Origin: Firmicutes bacterium HGW-Firmicutes-16
GTDB taxonomy: Bacteria; Bacillota; Clostridia; Oscillospirales; Oscillospiraceae
Direction of reading: 5' to 3'
Assembly (NCBI GenBank): GCA_002841545.1
Contig: PGZZ01000002.1
Span: 62,001 to 126,000 of the forward strand
DNA length: 64,000 nt
A program made the position numbers and the translations under genes. The notes below the pieces were generated by a model. It was not told the DNA's origin and did no database searches. It was given only the letters and a program-made list of their open reading frames with translations. This document shows, piece after piece, positions 27,305-36,131 of the stretch. Every line of letters begins with the position of its first letter. Positions within the stretch are counted from its first letter, which is position 1.

Positions 27305-27358
27305 CAAATCGGCCGTAAGTATCTCGCTTAAGGCTTCAGATAAGAAAGGAACATCTTT

Positions 27359-28000
27359 ATGGAAGAAAAAATTGCCAGAGCGCTTCTATCAATAGGCGCC
27401 GTTGTCGTCCGACCGGACGAACCTTTTACATGGGCAAGCGGCATTAAAAGCCCTATCTACTGCGACAACCGCCTGACTCTGACCTCTCCCAAGGTGCGCG
27501 GCGAGATTGAAAATGGGCTCGCAAATCTCGTACACGAAAAATTCCCTGAATGCGAAGTCTTGATGGGCACGAGCACAGCGGGCATCGCCCACGCCGCAAT
27601 CGTCGGACACATTATGGATCTGCCGATGGGCTATGTGCGCTCAGGAGCAAAGGATCACGGCAAAAAGAACCAAATTGAGGGAAAACTTGAAGCTGGTGAT
27701 AAGGTCGTTGTCGTTGAAGACCTCATTTCTACCGGAGGCAGCGTTCTGGAGGTCGTGGATGTCCTACGCGATGCCGGAGCCGAGGTGCTTGGCATCGTCA
27801 GCATATTCACCTACGGCATGAAGAAAGGCCTTGTAAGGCTTGATCAAGCGCACGTTATTAACCACAGCCTGACGAACCTTGATGTTTTGACCAAGGTCGC
27901 GGCGATTGATGGAATGATACCCGAACAGGATATAGCGCGGATACTGAAGTTCCGCGACAATCCTTCGGATGAAAGCTGGATTAGGGAGGGCAAGGAATGA
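27359..28000 (+). CDS. pyrE: Orotate phosphoribosyltransferase
   Basis: 213 aa. Makes OMP from orotate and [54 protein letters not shown] and the PRPP-binding loop [17 protein letters not shown]. Ribosome site AAGGAA precedes the ATG. The stop overlaps the pyrB start (ATGA). Confidence 0.97.
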   Translation: MEEKIARALLSIGAVVVRPDEPFTWASGIKSPIYCDNRLTLTSPKVRGEIENGLANLVHEKFPECEVLMGTSTAGIAHAAIVGHIMDLPMGYVRSGAKDHGKKNQIEGKLEAGDKVVVVEDLISTGGSVLEVVDVLRDAGAEVLGIVSIFTYGMKKGLVRLDQAHVINHSLTNLDVLTKVAAIDGMIPEQDIARILKFRDNPSDESWIREGKE

Positions 28001-28908
28001 AAGACCTGATTAGCATAACAGACCTATCAATCGAAGAGCTACAGGAGCTGATCGATAAGGCGGAGGACATTATACAAAACCCTAATAATTACTGGGATAA
28101 GTGCAAAAGAAAAAAACTTGCAACTCTATTTTTTGAGCCATCAACGCGCACGCGTCTCAGCTTTGAAGCGGCCATGCTCGAGCTGGGCGGAAACGTAATC
28201 GGCTTCTCGGAAGCGAGCAGCTCGTCAGCGTCAAAAGGCGAGAGCGTTGCCGACACAGCGCAGACAATAAGCTGCTATGCGGATATTATCGCGATGCGTC
28301 ACCCCAAGGAAGGCGCGCCACTAGTCGCGGCAAAAGCGGCAAGCATTCCGGTAATCAATGCCGGTGACGGCGGACACAACCACCCGACGCAAACGCTCAC
28401 AGACATGCTCACGATTTACCTCGAAAAGGGCAGACTCAATAATCTGAAAATTGGATTCTGCGGTGACCTCAAGTTCGGCAGAACGGTGCATTCGCTAATA
28501 GCCGCTATGTCACGGTATGAGGGCAACAGCTTTGTTCTCATATCTCCCGAAGAACTGCGAGTGCCGGGATATATTAAAAAGGACGTGCTTGAAGCAAACG
28601 GTCTGCCATATAAGGAAACAGAAAACTGGGATGATATGCCCGAGCTCGATATCCTTTACATGACCCGCGTTCAGCGTGAAAGGTTCTTCAATGAAGCCGA
28701 CTACCTGCGTCTGCGCGATGTTTTCATACTTACAATGGACAAACTTGCAAATGCAAAAGAGGATCTTTGTATTATGCATCCGCTGCCAAGAGTAAACGAA
28801 ATCGAGCGTGCCGTGGACAACGACAGACGAGCCTGCTATTTCAAACAGGTTCGAAACGGAAAGTATATACGTATGGCTTTGATACTCAAGCTGCTCGGCA
28901 TAGAGTAA
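27997..28908 (+). CDS. pyrB: Aspartate carbamoyltransferase catalytic subunit
   Basis: 303 aa. First committed step, carbamoyl phosphate plus aspartate. Carbamoyl-phosphate loop [13 protein letters not shown], the lid loop [25 protein letters not shown] and [10 protein letters not shown]. The length and the pyrI gene next to it indicate the E. coli-type regulated holoenzyme rather than the Bacillus unregulated trimer. Confidence 0.97.
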   Translation: MKDLISITDLSIEELQELIDKAEDIIQNPNNYWDKCKRKKLATLFFEPSTRTRLSFEAAMLELGGNVIGFSEASSSSASKGESVADTAQTISCYADIIAMRHPKEGAPLVAAKAASIPVINAGDGGHNHPTQTLTDMLTIYLEKGRLNNLKIGFCGDLKFGRTVHSLIAAMSRYEGNSFVLISPEELRVPGYIKKDVLEANGLPYKETENWDDMPELDILYMTRVQRERFFNEADYLRLRDVFILTMDKLANAKEDLCIMHPLPRVNEIERAVDNDRRACYFKQVRNGKYIRMALILKLLGIE

Positions 28909-28927
28909 GCGGAAGAGGGAGAGTAAT

Positions 28928-29353
28928 ATGACAATAGATTCGATTATAAATGGTATCGTTATCGACCATATCTCAGCCGGCAAGAGCATGGAAATATACA
29001 GGGTTCTGGAGCTTTCCAAGCTTGACTGTCAAATTGCGATTATTAAAAACGCTACAAGCAAGAAGGCTGGGCATAAGGACATAATCAAAATCGATTCACT
29101 TTTCGATATCAATCTCGATGTTCTGGGTTATATTGACCCAGGCATTACCGTCAACTTCGTAAGAGATGGGAAGCTCGTTGAAAAACGCCATCTCACATTG
29201 CCGGAGACTGTGACGGATGTTATTAAGTGCAAGAACCCACGATGCATAACCTCAGTCGAGCAGGAGCTGCCACATGTGTTTCACCTGATTGACAGGGAAA
29301 AGGGCATTTACCGCTGCATCTACTGCGAGCATAAGCCAAAAGCTGAGGCATAA
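28928..29353 (+). CDS. pyrI: Aspartate carbamoyltransferase regulatory subunit
   Basis: 141 aa. Binds nucleotides at an N-terminal allosteric domain (NGIVIDHISAGKSMEIYRVL) and holds PyrB through a zinc site with four Cys: CKNPRC and CIYCEHK. This gives feedback inhibition by CTP/UTP at the enzyme level, consistent with the absence of a PyrR-type leader. Last gene of the operon. Confidence 0.96.
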   Translation: MTIDSIINGIVIDHISAGKSMEIYRVLELSKLDCQIAIIKNATSKKAGHKDIIKIDSLFDINLDVLGYIDPGITVNFVRDGKLVEKRHLTLPETVTDVIKCKNPRCITSVEQELPHVFHLIDREKGIYRCIYCEHKPKAEA

Positions 29354-29354
29354 C

Positions 29355-29390
29355 AATAATCCCCGAAACGTTCTCGTTTCGGGGATTATT
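29355..29390. terminator. Bidirectional terminator between pyrI and GH13 gene
   Basis: A 16-bp perfect stem (AATAATCCCCGAAACG, loop TTCT, CGTTTCGGGGATTATT). Confidence 0.85.
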
Positions 29391-29397
29391 ACTAATA

Positions 29398-31242
29398 TTA
29401 AGATGTTTCGATAATCATACAGCCTTCGCGATGTACGAGGAGACTAAGGTCATTCTGATCACAATTAAACTTTATCAAAACTTTATCGGCGCTGCCAAGT
29501 TCGAACGACACATCGCCTTGACCCATATTTACTGCAACAACCGCCTTAATAGCGCTTTTATAACGGGTAAAGATGAAAACACCGTCCTCCGCGCGGAGTG
29601 TCCGAAAATCACCGCCAGCAAAGGCAGGACAGACTTTTCGTGCCGACAGAAGATTTCTATACCAGTCAATCAGTTCCGTGTCCTCGCCGCCCCAAGGATA
29701 ACATCCGCGGTTGAATGGATCCTCGTAGCCCTCAAGACCTGCTTCATCGCCGTAGTAAATACAGGGAACTCCGGGCAAAGTAAATTGCAGAATAGATGCA
29801 AGGCGAAGCAGCGACTTTGCGTGTGTCCGCTCGCCCTCTGAAAGAACCGCCGCCGCTCGCTCATCGCGTGTTGAGAAAGGCTTACCCGAAAGTACTGTTA
29901 AAATTCTTTCGGTGTCATGGGTGCCGAGGATGTTCATCATGCAGTCAAGCGCCGGCTTTGGATAGTTTTCACAGATTGATTCGACGGTTTCTCGAAGTAT
30001 CTCGGACTTGCCCGTTCTCACAAAAGCAATTATCGCGTCTTTAAAAGGATAATCCATCACGCTGTCAAGCTCATTACCCTCGAAATAATGGCGGCGATAA
30101 CCATAGGCGACCTTATTCGATGCGTCCTCCCATACCTCACCAATAATAAGCGCGTCAGGATTTGATGCTTTGACGGTTTTGCGAAGCTCGCACAAAAAGC
30201 CTTCCGAAAGCTCGTCTGCGACGTCCAGCCTCCAGCCGGAAGCGCCGAGAGACATCCATTTTCGAAGAACGCCGTTTTCGCCGGCAATAAAGCTTCTAAA
30301 GCTCAAACACTCTTTATTAATCTGCGGAAGGGTCTTTATTCCCCACCAAGCGTCGTATTTATCAGGCCATTCGATAAAATTGTACCACTCGAAATATTGT
30401 GATGCTTTGTCGCGATAGGCTCCGCTCTCTCCGAAAGTCCCATTGCGGTTAAAATAAACTGAGTCGGAGCCGGTGTGATTGAACACTCCATCACAGATAA
30501 CACGGATACCCAGTTCTCCTGCTTCGTAGCAGAGGCTTCTAAATGTTTCCTCGCCACCGAAGGCTGGGTCGATTTTCAAATAATCCGCTGTGTCGTATTT
30601 GTGGTTTGATGCTGCCTCGAAAATCGGACTGAGATAGATGCAGGTAATGCCAAGCTCATGCAAATAGGCAAGCTTTTCTCTAACTCCGTCTAGATTACCG
30701 CCGAAAAAGTCATTGTTTCTGATTTCTCCGTTCTCATCCGGCTTGTAATATGGGACGCCGCCCCAATCGTTTCGGAGAATTATGCCGTTTTTCGGCTCTC
30801 GGTCAACGGTTTTTTTGAAGCGGTCGACGAAAATATGATAAAATGCCCCTCCCATTATCCATTCGGGTGTGGTATAATCGGGTAAATAAACAGTTTGCTG
30901 CCACGAACTAGGCTCTCCACTGGCAATGCTCGCACCGTTTATCTTTTTCTCAATTACGCGTTCTGCGCCGTCTATAATAGCTATGAAGTGATACCAGAAA
31001 AGGCCCTTGTTCTCAAAGGTAAAGCTGCCTTCAAAGCGCGAATAGCTGCGTTCTGTCCAGACTGGCGTAAGTTCAAATGTGCTGACTTTACCCTCAGTAT
31101 CGTTAATTACAACAAGCTTCATGGCGGTGATATTTAGTGCTTGTGAAGTACGCAGACCGAATCTGACGGTCGTTCCTTCGGTTACCGCGCCAAAGGGAAA
31201 CTTATCAAGCTCGCTTCGTGAATCAAATAAGATTTCGTCCAT
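29398..31242 (-). CDS. GH13 alpha-glycosidase (cyclomaltodextrinase/neopullulanase-like)
   Basis: 614 aa. An N-terminal beta-sandwich domain (about 1-120) precedes the GH13 barrel. Barrel motifs: YLSPIFEAASNHKYDTADY, CDGVFNHTG, GWRLDVADEL with nucleophile Asp340, IIGEVWED with Glu369, and ILGTHDTER with Asp443. There is no signal peptide, so it acts in the cytoplasm on imported maltodextrins or cyclodextrins. The N-domain suits the neopullulanase/cyclomaltodextrinase group. It could work with MalQ. Ribosome site GGAGG. Confidence 0.9.
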   Translation of the reverse strand: MDEILFDSRSELDKFPFGAVTEGTTVRFGLRTSQALNITAMKLVVINDTEGKVSTFELTPVWTERSYSRFEGSFTFENKGLFWYHFIAIIDGAERVIEKKINGASIASGEPSSWQQTVYLPDYTTPEWIMGGAFYHIFVDRFKKTVDREPKNGIILRNDWGGVPYYKPDENGEIRNNDFFGGNLDGVREKLAYLHELGITCIYLSPIFEAASNHKYDTADYLKIDPAFGGEETFRSLCYEAGELGIRVICDGVFNHTGSDSVYFNRNGTFGESGAYRDKASQYFEWYNFIEWPDKYDAWWGIKTLPQINKECLSFRSFIAGENGVLRKWMSLGASGWRLDVADELSEGFLCELRKTVKASNPDALIIGEVWEDASNKVAYGYRRHYFEGNELDSVMDYPFKDAIIAFVRTGKSEILRETVESICENYPKPALDCMMNILGTHDTERILTVLSGKPFSTRDERAAAVLSEGERTHAKSLLRLASILQFTLPGVPCIYYGDEAGLEGYEDPFNRGCYPWGGEDTELIDWYRNLLSARKVCPAFAGGDFRTLRAEDGVFIFTRYKSAIKAVVAVNMGQGDVSFELGSADKVLIKFNCDQNDLSLLVHREGCMIIETS

Positions 31243-31351
31243 AGGTTCCTCCGAATCATCGGGATTAGAATAATCGTTTCAATTATATACGAAAGGCAAT
31301 GATTTAGCAAGAATACACCAAATACAACAAAATCGAACGGGAGTGATTGTT

Positions 31352-32032
31352 ATGACAAAAGAAGAAATACTCAGAATGTGCGACCATACGGTGCTCCGCA
31401 CTGACGCACCTTTCAGCGAAATTGCGGAGAACTGCCGTCTCGCGATGAAATATAACTGCGCGTCTATGTGCCTTGCGCCCGCGCACGTCTATGAAGCAAA
31501 GAAGCTCTGCGGAGATAAGCTGAAGATATGCACTGTCATCGGCTTTCCGAACGGATATAACGACACAGTGACAAAGGTGTTTGAAGCAAGACATATGATT
31601 GAAGAGGGCGCGGACGAAATCGACGCCGTCATTAATATCGGCTGGGCAGTCAGCGGAATGTACGCCGCGATTGAAGACGAGCTTATTCATCTGCGTAAGG
31701 CGACTGAGGGCTCAATCTTGAAAATAATTGTCGAGACCAGCAAGCTTTCGGAATCTGTATTGCGCGAGATATGCAAGGTTGTGTCGCGCTCTGGCGCAGA
31801 CTTTATTAAAACCTCCACCGGCTTTGCCGAAAGAGGAGCGATAGTCCGTGATGTCGAGATAATGCGTGAGGAATGTGCTGCGGAAACAAAAATTAAAGCG
31901 GCAGGCGGCATTTCGAGCTTCGAGGACGCGGAAAAAATGATTGCCGCGGGAGCCAACAGACTCGGAACGAGCCGACTCGTGAAGCTTATGCTGGAAGATG
32001 GGAAAGATGCAAAAAACAGCTTGACATATTAA
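31352..32032 (+). CDS. deoC: Deoxyribose-phosphate aldolase
   Basis: 226 aa. Splits 2-deoxyribose-5-phosphate to acetaldehyde and glyceraldehyde-3-phosphate in nucleoside salvage. CDHTVLRTDAPFSEI, VCTVIGFPNG-like segment (KICTVIGFPNG), DEIDAVINIGWAV, ILKIIVETSKLS, FIKTSTGF with the Schiff-base Lys, and IKAAGGI with the second conserved Lys. Start 31352 is chosen because GGAG lies 9 bases upstream; GTG 31343 touches that site. The infC promoter overlaps its last codons. Confidence 0.95.
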   Translation: MTKEEILRMCDHTVLRTDAPFSEIAENCRLAMKYNCASMCLAPAHVYEAKKLCGDKLKICTVIGFPNGYNDTVTKVFEARHMIEEGADEIDAVINIGWAVSGMYAAIEDELIHLRKATEGSILKIIVETSKLSESVLREICKVVSRSGADFIKTSTGFAERGAIVRDVEIMREECAAETKIKAAGGISSFEDAEKMIAAGANRLGTSRLVKLMLEDGKDAKNSLTY

Positions 32033-32049
32033 GTTATTACTGTTAAACT
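32021..32049 (+). promoter_or_regulatory. Promoter of infC-rpmI-rplT inside the deoC 3' end
   Basis: TTGACA (32021-32026), 17-base spacer, TAAACT (32044-32049) with a TGt extension. The -35 box encodes the Leu-Thr of the final deoC codons. Confidence 0.7.
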
Positions 32050-32055
32050 ACTGTA

Positions 32056-32233
32056 GTTAGAACAAAGTAGGTTCGGTCGGTATCCGTCCTCACCCTGCCA
32101 CAAAGGTGCGCAGAGGTCAATAAAACCATGTTAGGCCGAAAGGCTTACTATGTGTATTTTATGCGGGTGCCAATGCACCCGCATTTACTTTTTATGGGGC
32201 TCGCCCCGCAAATTAGCTTGGAGGTGTTTCAAC
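32056..32233 (+). ncRNA. L20 leader (ribosomal protein autoregulatory RNA)
   Basis: A leader of about 178 nt between the promoter and infC, in the position and with the composition of the Firmicute L20 leader. It contains structured GC-rich segments (TCGGTCGGTATCCGTCC, GGCCGAAAGGCTT) followed by a terminator hairpin at 32161-32184 and a T-rich stretch, then a second small hairpin GGGGCTCGCCCC before the ribosome site. In Bacillus, L20 binds this leader and favours premature termination. I assign it by position and the terminator; a covariance-model match was not run. Confidence 0.8.
32161..32195 (+). terminator. Attenuator terminator in L20 leader
   Basis: A 10-bp stem ATGCGGGTGC/GCACCCGCAT with loop CAAT, followed by TTACTTTTTAT. 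Confidence 0.8.
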
Positions 32234-32761
32234 ATAGCAAACTTGGCTCATCAGATCAACGAGGAAATACTCGACAAGGAAGTCCGTCTTATAAGCGATA
32301 CGGGTGAACAGCTCGGCATTATGACTGTTCAGGCCGCAATGGATATCGCGATGCAGAAGGATCTCGACCTGGTTAAGATTTCTCCTACCTCAAATCCGCC
32401 TGTATGTAAGATCATGGACTACGGTAAATTCCGCTTTGAGCAGGCAAAGAAGGATAAGGAAGCAAAAAAGAACCAGCACATAGTCGAGGTCAAGGAAATT
32501 CGTATGTCGCCGGGTATCGGAGAAAACGACTTTAACGTGAAGCTGAAGAGCACGCAGAAGTTTATTATCGATGGCGACCGCGTCAAAGTATCTGTTCGTT
32601 TCAAAGGCAGACAAATGGCCCATACAAACCTGGGTGAAGTCCTGCTGAAGGAATTTGCTGAAAAATGCACCGAATATGCCGTCCTTGACAAAGAGCCGAA
32701 GCTCGAAGGGCGGAATATGTCTATGTTTTTATCACCTAAACAATCAACGATTAATAAATAA
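32234..32761 (+). CDS. infC: Translation initiation factor IF-3, ATA start
   Basis: 175 aa. Blocks premature subunit joining and discriminates against wrong start codons. N-domain HQINEEILDKEVRLISDTGEQLG, MDIAMQKDLDLVKISPTSNPPVCKIMDYGKF (split motif), and C-domain IRMSPGIGENDFNVKL and VSVRFKGRQMAHTNLG. GGAGGT ends 8 bases before ATA at 32234, and the first residues then read (M)ANLAHQIN, as in homologues. No in-frame ATG, GTG or TTG lies near the site; the nearest upstream ATG (32150) would translate through the attenuator. A rare start codon is typical of infC and allows IF-3 to repress itself. Confidence 0.96.
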   Translation: MANLAHQINEEILDKEVRLISDTGEQLGIMTVQAAMDIAMQKDLDLVKISPTSNPPVCKIMDYGKFRFEQAKKDKEAKKNQHIVEVKEIRMSPGIGENDFNVKLKSTQKFIIDGDRVKVSVRFKGRQMAHTNLGEVLLKEFAEKCTEYAVLDKEPKLEGRNMSMFLSPKQSTINK

Positions 32762-32784
32762 TCATTTCAAAGGAGTAAACCGTT

Positions 32785-32988
32785 ATGCCTAAGCTCAAAA
32801 CACACAGCGGCGCTAAGAAGAGATTCAGTCTCACAAAAACCGGCAAGGTAAAACGCGCTCATGCTTACACTTCGCATCTTCTTAATGGTCACGGAAAGAC
32901 CACAAAAAGCAAAAGACATCTCCGTCAGGGAGCCTATGCCGATGTCACCAACGAGTCTGCGATTAAGCGCATGATTCCTTACAAATAA
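32785..32988 (+). CDS. rpmI: 50S ribosomal protein L35
   Basis: 67 aa, very basic. [20 protein letters not shown] is the family signature, with [20 protein letters not shown]. Ribosome site AAAGGAG. Second gene of the IF3-L35-L20 operon. Confidence 0.98.
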   Translation: MPKLKTHSGAKKRFSLTKTGKVKRAHAYTSHLLNGHGKTTKSKRHLRQGAYADVTNESAIKRMIPYK

Positions 32989-33003
32989 GGAGGAACTTAA
33001 ATA

Positions 33004-33363
33004 ATGGCTAGAATTAAAGGCGCTATGATGACGCGCAAGAGAAGAAATAAAATTCTTGGCATGGCCAAGGGTTATTGGGGCGCAAAGTCCACCCACTATA
33101 AAATGGCTAATCAGGCTGTTATGAAGTCCCTCACTTATGCCTACATCGGACGTAAGCATAAGAAAAGAGATTTCCGTCAGCTTTGGATAACTCGTATAAG
33201 CGCGGCCTGCAAGATGAACGGCATGAATTATTCTACATTTATGCATGGACTCAAGCTCGCCGGCATCGATATGAACCGCAAAATGCTTTCCGAAGTTGCG
33301 ATTCACGAGCCCGAGGCATTTACCGCTATCACAGAAAAGGCAAAGTCTGCGCTGAAGGCATAA
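33004..33363 (+). CDS. rplT: 50S ribosomal protein L20
   Basis: 119 aa. [26 protein letters not shown] (split here as in text) and [20 protein letters not shown] are typical. It binds 23S rRNA early in assembly and represses its own operon through the leader. Ribosome site AAGGAGG; a terminator follows. Confidence 0.98.
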   Translation: MARIKGAMMTRKRRNKILGMAKGYWGAKSTHYKMANQAVMKSLTYAYIGRKHKKRDFRQLWITRISAACKMNGMNYSTFMHGLKLAGIDMNRKMLSEVAIHEPEAFTAITEKAKSALKA

Positions 33364-33396
33364 TAATTATCTCTAATTAAACACAACAATGTTTTT

Positions 33397-33425
33397 GCGG
33401 ACAGCTTTACAGCTGTCCGCTTTTA
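33397..33425 (+). terminator. Terminator of infC-rpmI-rplT
   Basis: A 10-bp stem GCGGACAGCT/AGCTGTCCGC, loop TTAC, then TTTTATG. Confidence 0.88.
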
Positions 33426-33455
33426 TGTTACTTTCTATAAGTAACGAGGTGCAAG

Positions 33456-34013
33456 ATGATTGAATTGACTGTAGATGAATTGAAAAGCGTCGCTAAGACT
33501 CTGAAAGCCGGAGACAGGGTTCTGGTTTCAGGAACTGTTTATACGGCGAGGGACGCGGCACATAAGCGCATTTTTGAGCTACTGGATAGGGGAGACGCCC
33601 TGCCCTTTGATATTGACGGAGCGTTTATTTATTACACGGGGCCGACTCCCGCACAAAACGGCAGACCTGTCGGCTCCTGTGGGCCGACAACCTCAGCGCG
33701 CATGGATAAATTCACGCCGCGCCTTCTAGATTTGGGACTATTAGGTGTTATCGGCAAAGGAGAGCGGAGTGATGCTGTCTGCGATGCGTTCATTCGAAAC
33801 GGAGCCGTCTACTTTTGCGCCGTGGGCGGCGCGGGCGCCCTTATGGCAAGTCACGTCGTGAGTGCCGAGGAAATCGCGTTCCATGACCTCGGCTGCGAAT
33901 CCGTTAAGCGTCTGACTGTAGACAAACTTCCCGTCACTGTCTGCATTGATACCGCAGGAGGCAATATTTTTAAAGATGAAAAACAGAAGTATGCTGACCA
34001 AGATAAGGACTGA
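33456..34013 (+). CDS. Fe-S hydro-lyase beta subunit (fumarate/tartrate hydratase C-terminal type)
   Basis: 185 aa. GDRVLVSGTVYTARDAAHKR, FDIDGAFIYYTGPTPA, GSCGPTTSARMD and AVGGAGALMASHV are the swivel-domain motifs of class I fumarase/L-tartrate dehydratase beta subunits (TtdB/FumB-C). The alpha subunit, which carries the 4Fe-4S cluster, is normally encoded just upstream, but here rplT precedes it and a membrane protein follows. It must therefore pair with an alpha subunit encoded elsewhere or have lost its partner. Ribosome site GAGGTG. Confidence 0.9.
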   Translation: MIELTVDELKSVAKTLKAGDRVLVSGTVYTARDAAHKRIFELLDRGDALPFDIDGAFIYYTGPTPAQNGRPVGSCGPTTSARMDKFTPRLLDLGLLGVIGKGERSDAVCDAFIRNGAVYFCAVGGAGALMASHVVSAEEIAFHDLGCESVKRLTVDKLPVTVCIDTAGGNIFKDEKQKYADQDKD

Positions 34014-34037
34014 ATATCATTTGAAAGGTGCATATAT

Positions 34038-34670
34038 ATGAAAAGAGCTGTCGCTGCTATCGTTTTTGCACTAATAGTCCTGTTTTTTACGACTGCGTTG
34101 GGTCTATCAGCCATTCAATTAACAGGCTTTCCGTATACTGCCGATATTGATTATCTGAAAATACCCGAAACAGCCGGCATTTCACGTGAGGAAGTATTGC
34201 TGAATTATAACGCGATAATGGATTTTCTATCTCCGTTTTCCGATAAGGAATTTTCGCTTCCGACAATCAGCTACTCGGAAAGGGCGAGCACCCACTTTGA
34301 AGAATGTAAGCCTTTATTCAACGCGGTCTATTTATTCGGAGCCGTGTCCGCCGTTATCCTTATCGTGCTTATTTTGTTGAAAGCGGTGCCGAAGAAAACA
34401 CTTAGGCTCTCCGGTGCAGTTACGCTTATTATTCCGGCTGTGATTGGCGCCGCCGTAATGATTGACTTTGACAGCGCCTTCACCTTCTTCCACAAGATTT
34501 TTTTTGAAGGCTCAACATGGATATTTGACCCGGTAGCCGATAGCTTTATACTTATAATGCCAAGCACATTCTTTATGCATTGCGCGAATTTTATTGCCCT
34601 TTTCTGGGTGGTAGGAGCCGTCACACAGTTTGTTATCGGTTATTCAAAAGGCAAAGTCCGCAAATTTTAA
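34038..34670 (+). CDS. TIGR01906/DUF1461 family integral membrane protein
   Basis: 210 aa. One N-terminal membrane segment, an extracytoplasmic loop of about 65 residues (ADIDYLKIPETAGISREEVLLNYNAIMDFL region), then three to four more membrane segments. The FFHKIFFEGSTWIFDP motif and LIMPSTFF are characteristic of this family, which has no known function and is common in Firmicutes. Ribosome site GAAAGGTG. The stop codon lies in the loop of the following terminator. Confidence 0.85.
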   Translation: MKRAVAAIVFALIVLFFTTALGLSAIQLTGFPYTADIDYLKIPETAGISREEVLLNYNAIMDFLSPFSDKEFSLPTISYSERASTHFEECKPLFNAVYLFGAVSAVILIVLILLKAVPKKTLRLSGAVTLIIPAVIGAAVMIDFDSAFTFFHKIFFEGSTWIFDPVADSFILIMPSTFFMHCANFIALFWVVGAVTQFVIGYSKGKVRKF

Positions 34671-34686
34671 CTTGCGGACTTTTTCC
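34653..34686 (+). terminator. Terminator overlapping the end of the DUF1461 gene
   Basis: An 11-bp stem AAAGTCCGCAA/TTGCGGACTTT with the stop codon in the loop, then TTTTCC. The left arm encodes the last residues (GKVRKF). Confidence 0.8.
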
Positions 34687-34746
34687 TGTTCGGGAACTAA
34701 TGGTATTAATTACCGTCTAAACGACAGGGAAGGAGGTAATGCCTAA

Positions 34747-35781
34747 GTGAGAAAATTTGCGGCCATGACGGGACTATATTCTATTTCGCACTTCATAGTC
34801 GATTTTTCCTGTGCTTACCTCATCTTCAGTAAACTTTCGGGTGCGGATAAATGGCTGCTTTGCCTTTTTACATACAACTTCTGTGCATTTGCCCTACAAA
34901 TGCCGTTAGGGCTTATTGCCGACAAAATTAATAAAAACCGCGTGTTTGCGGCTTTTGGATGCTTGCTTATTGCTTTTTCTGCAATACTTGCCTTTTCACC
35001 AGTGCTTTTTTGCTCGATAGCGGGGCTTGGAAACGCGTTTTTTCATATTGGTGCAGGGAGAGACATTCTTCAAGGAAGCCAGCAAAAATTTTCGGCGCTT
35101 GGTATTTTCGTTTCACCCGGCGCGCTCGGCCTATACCTCGGAACTCTTTGCGGTAAAGGCGGAATCTTTTCGCTTGCGGTAGTAATGTGTGTCTTGATTG
35201 CAACCGCTTTATCAATATGGTTTATAGTTCCGCGCTTGAGCCAAAAGCACGTGATAACCGATTCTGTAATTAATATTAGAGCCTTTGTTAGAAACGGTCT
35301 CGGGCTAATGCTAATGTGCCTTTTTCTTGTTGTTTGCGTACGCTCCTATGTGGGAATGACCCTTGCGTTTCCGTGGAAAGGCGAAGGACATTTTGCCCTT
35401 TATCTTGTCATCGCAGTTGTTTGCGGAAAAGCTCTGGGCGGCATATTGGCGGATTACTTCGGCCCGATTAAGGTTTCCTGTGCTTCGCTTTGCCTCTGTG
35501 CGCTGCTGTTTTTGTTTTTCAGAACGCCTGTGTGCGGAATTTTGGCTCTCTTCCTGTTTAACATGACAATGCCGATAACGCTTGGCGCTGTCGCAAGAAT
35601 ACTACCGAATCATCTCGGCTTTGGATTTGGAATTCTAACCTTCGGGTTATTTATCGGGCTGATTCCGACGCTCCTGTCTGTACAAAACTATTTGGTGCTT
35701 CCTTACGGATACACAGCGGCCTGCATTATTTCTGCCGGTCTGCTGTATTACGGACTTAAGGAGCGCGCATATGCAGTTTGA
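34747..35781 (+). CDS. MFS-like multispanning membrane protein
   Basis: 344 aa, GTG start with AAGGAGGT. Ten to eleven hydrophobic segments with MFS-like loops: GLIADKINKNRVFAAFGCLL resembles motif A, and GLGNAFFHIGAGRDILQGSQ resembles the FHP-GA segment of fosmidomycin-resistance-type transporters. It is shorter than a 12-helix MFS protein. The substrate is unknown. First gene of a tight three-gene unit; overlaps the next gene by 11 bases. Confidence 0.7.
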   Translation: MRKFAAMTGLYSISHFIVDFSCAYLIFSKLSGADKWLLCLFTYNFCAFALQMPLGLIADKINKNRVFAAFGCLLIAFSAILAFSPVLFCSIAGLGNAFFHIGAGRDILQGSQQKFSALGIFVSPGALGLYLGTLCGKGGIFSLAVVMCVLIATALSIWFIVPRLSQKHVITDSVINIRAFVRNGLGLMLMCLFLVVCVRSYVGMTLAFPWKGEGHFALYLVIAVVCGKALGGILADYFGPIKVSCASLCLCALLFLFFRTPVCGILALFLFNMTMPITLGAVARILPNHLGFGFGILTFGLFIGLIPTLLSVQNYLVLPYGYTAACIISAGLLYYGLKERAYAV

Positions 35782-36121
35782 TTTCGTTTGGACGCTGCTA
35801 ATTTCGCTGGGTCTGACAGTCATGCTGGAGATTGCCTTTGCTTTGATATTCAAAGTCCGCAGAACGTACGATTTAATACTTGTTATCGTAGTAAATATAA
35901 TTACAAATCCGGCCGTCGTCTTGCTGAACTATTTACTGCTCCGGCATACAGATGTTCCGCAGCTGCTTATTGTACTCATACTGGAAGCGGCGGCTGTGCT
36001 GGTCGAAGGCATTTACTATAAACGCTATGCCGAGAAGGTAAGACGACCGTTTCTTTTTTCACTGGGAGCAAACGCGTTTTCATATACCATCGGTTTTATA
36101 CTAAGCAAAATTGTTTTTTGA
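35771..36121 (+). CDS. Small membrane protein, four helices, unknown function
   Basis: 116 aa. Four hydrophobic stretches at about 6-27, 34-58, 65-84 and 95-115, with short charged loops (KVRRTYD, YYKRYAEKVRR). Positively charged loops put both ends outside or both inside; the fold is not recognised. Ribosome site AAGGAG lies inside the end of the upstream gene, so translation is coupled. Confidence 0.7.
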   Translation: MQFDFVWTLLISLGLTVMLEIAFALIFKVRRTYDLILVIVVNIITNPAVVLLNYLLLRHTDVPQLLIVLILEAAAVLVEGIYYKRYAEKVRRPFLFSLGANAFSYTIGFILSKIVF

Positions 36122-36131
36122 GGAGAATAAC

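Noticed and set aside
29521-29841. Plus-strand open frames inside the GH13 gene.
   Set aside because: Shadows of a clear minus-strand enzyme gene.
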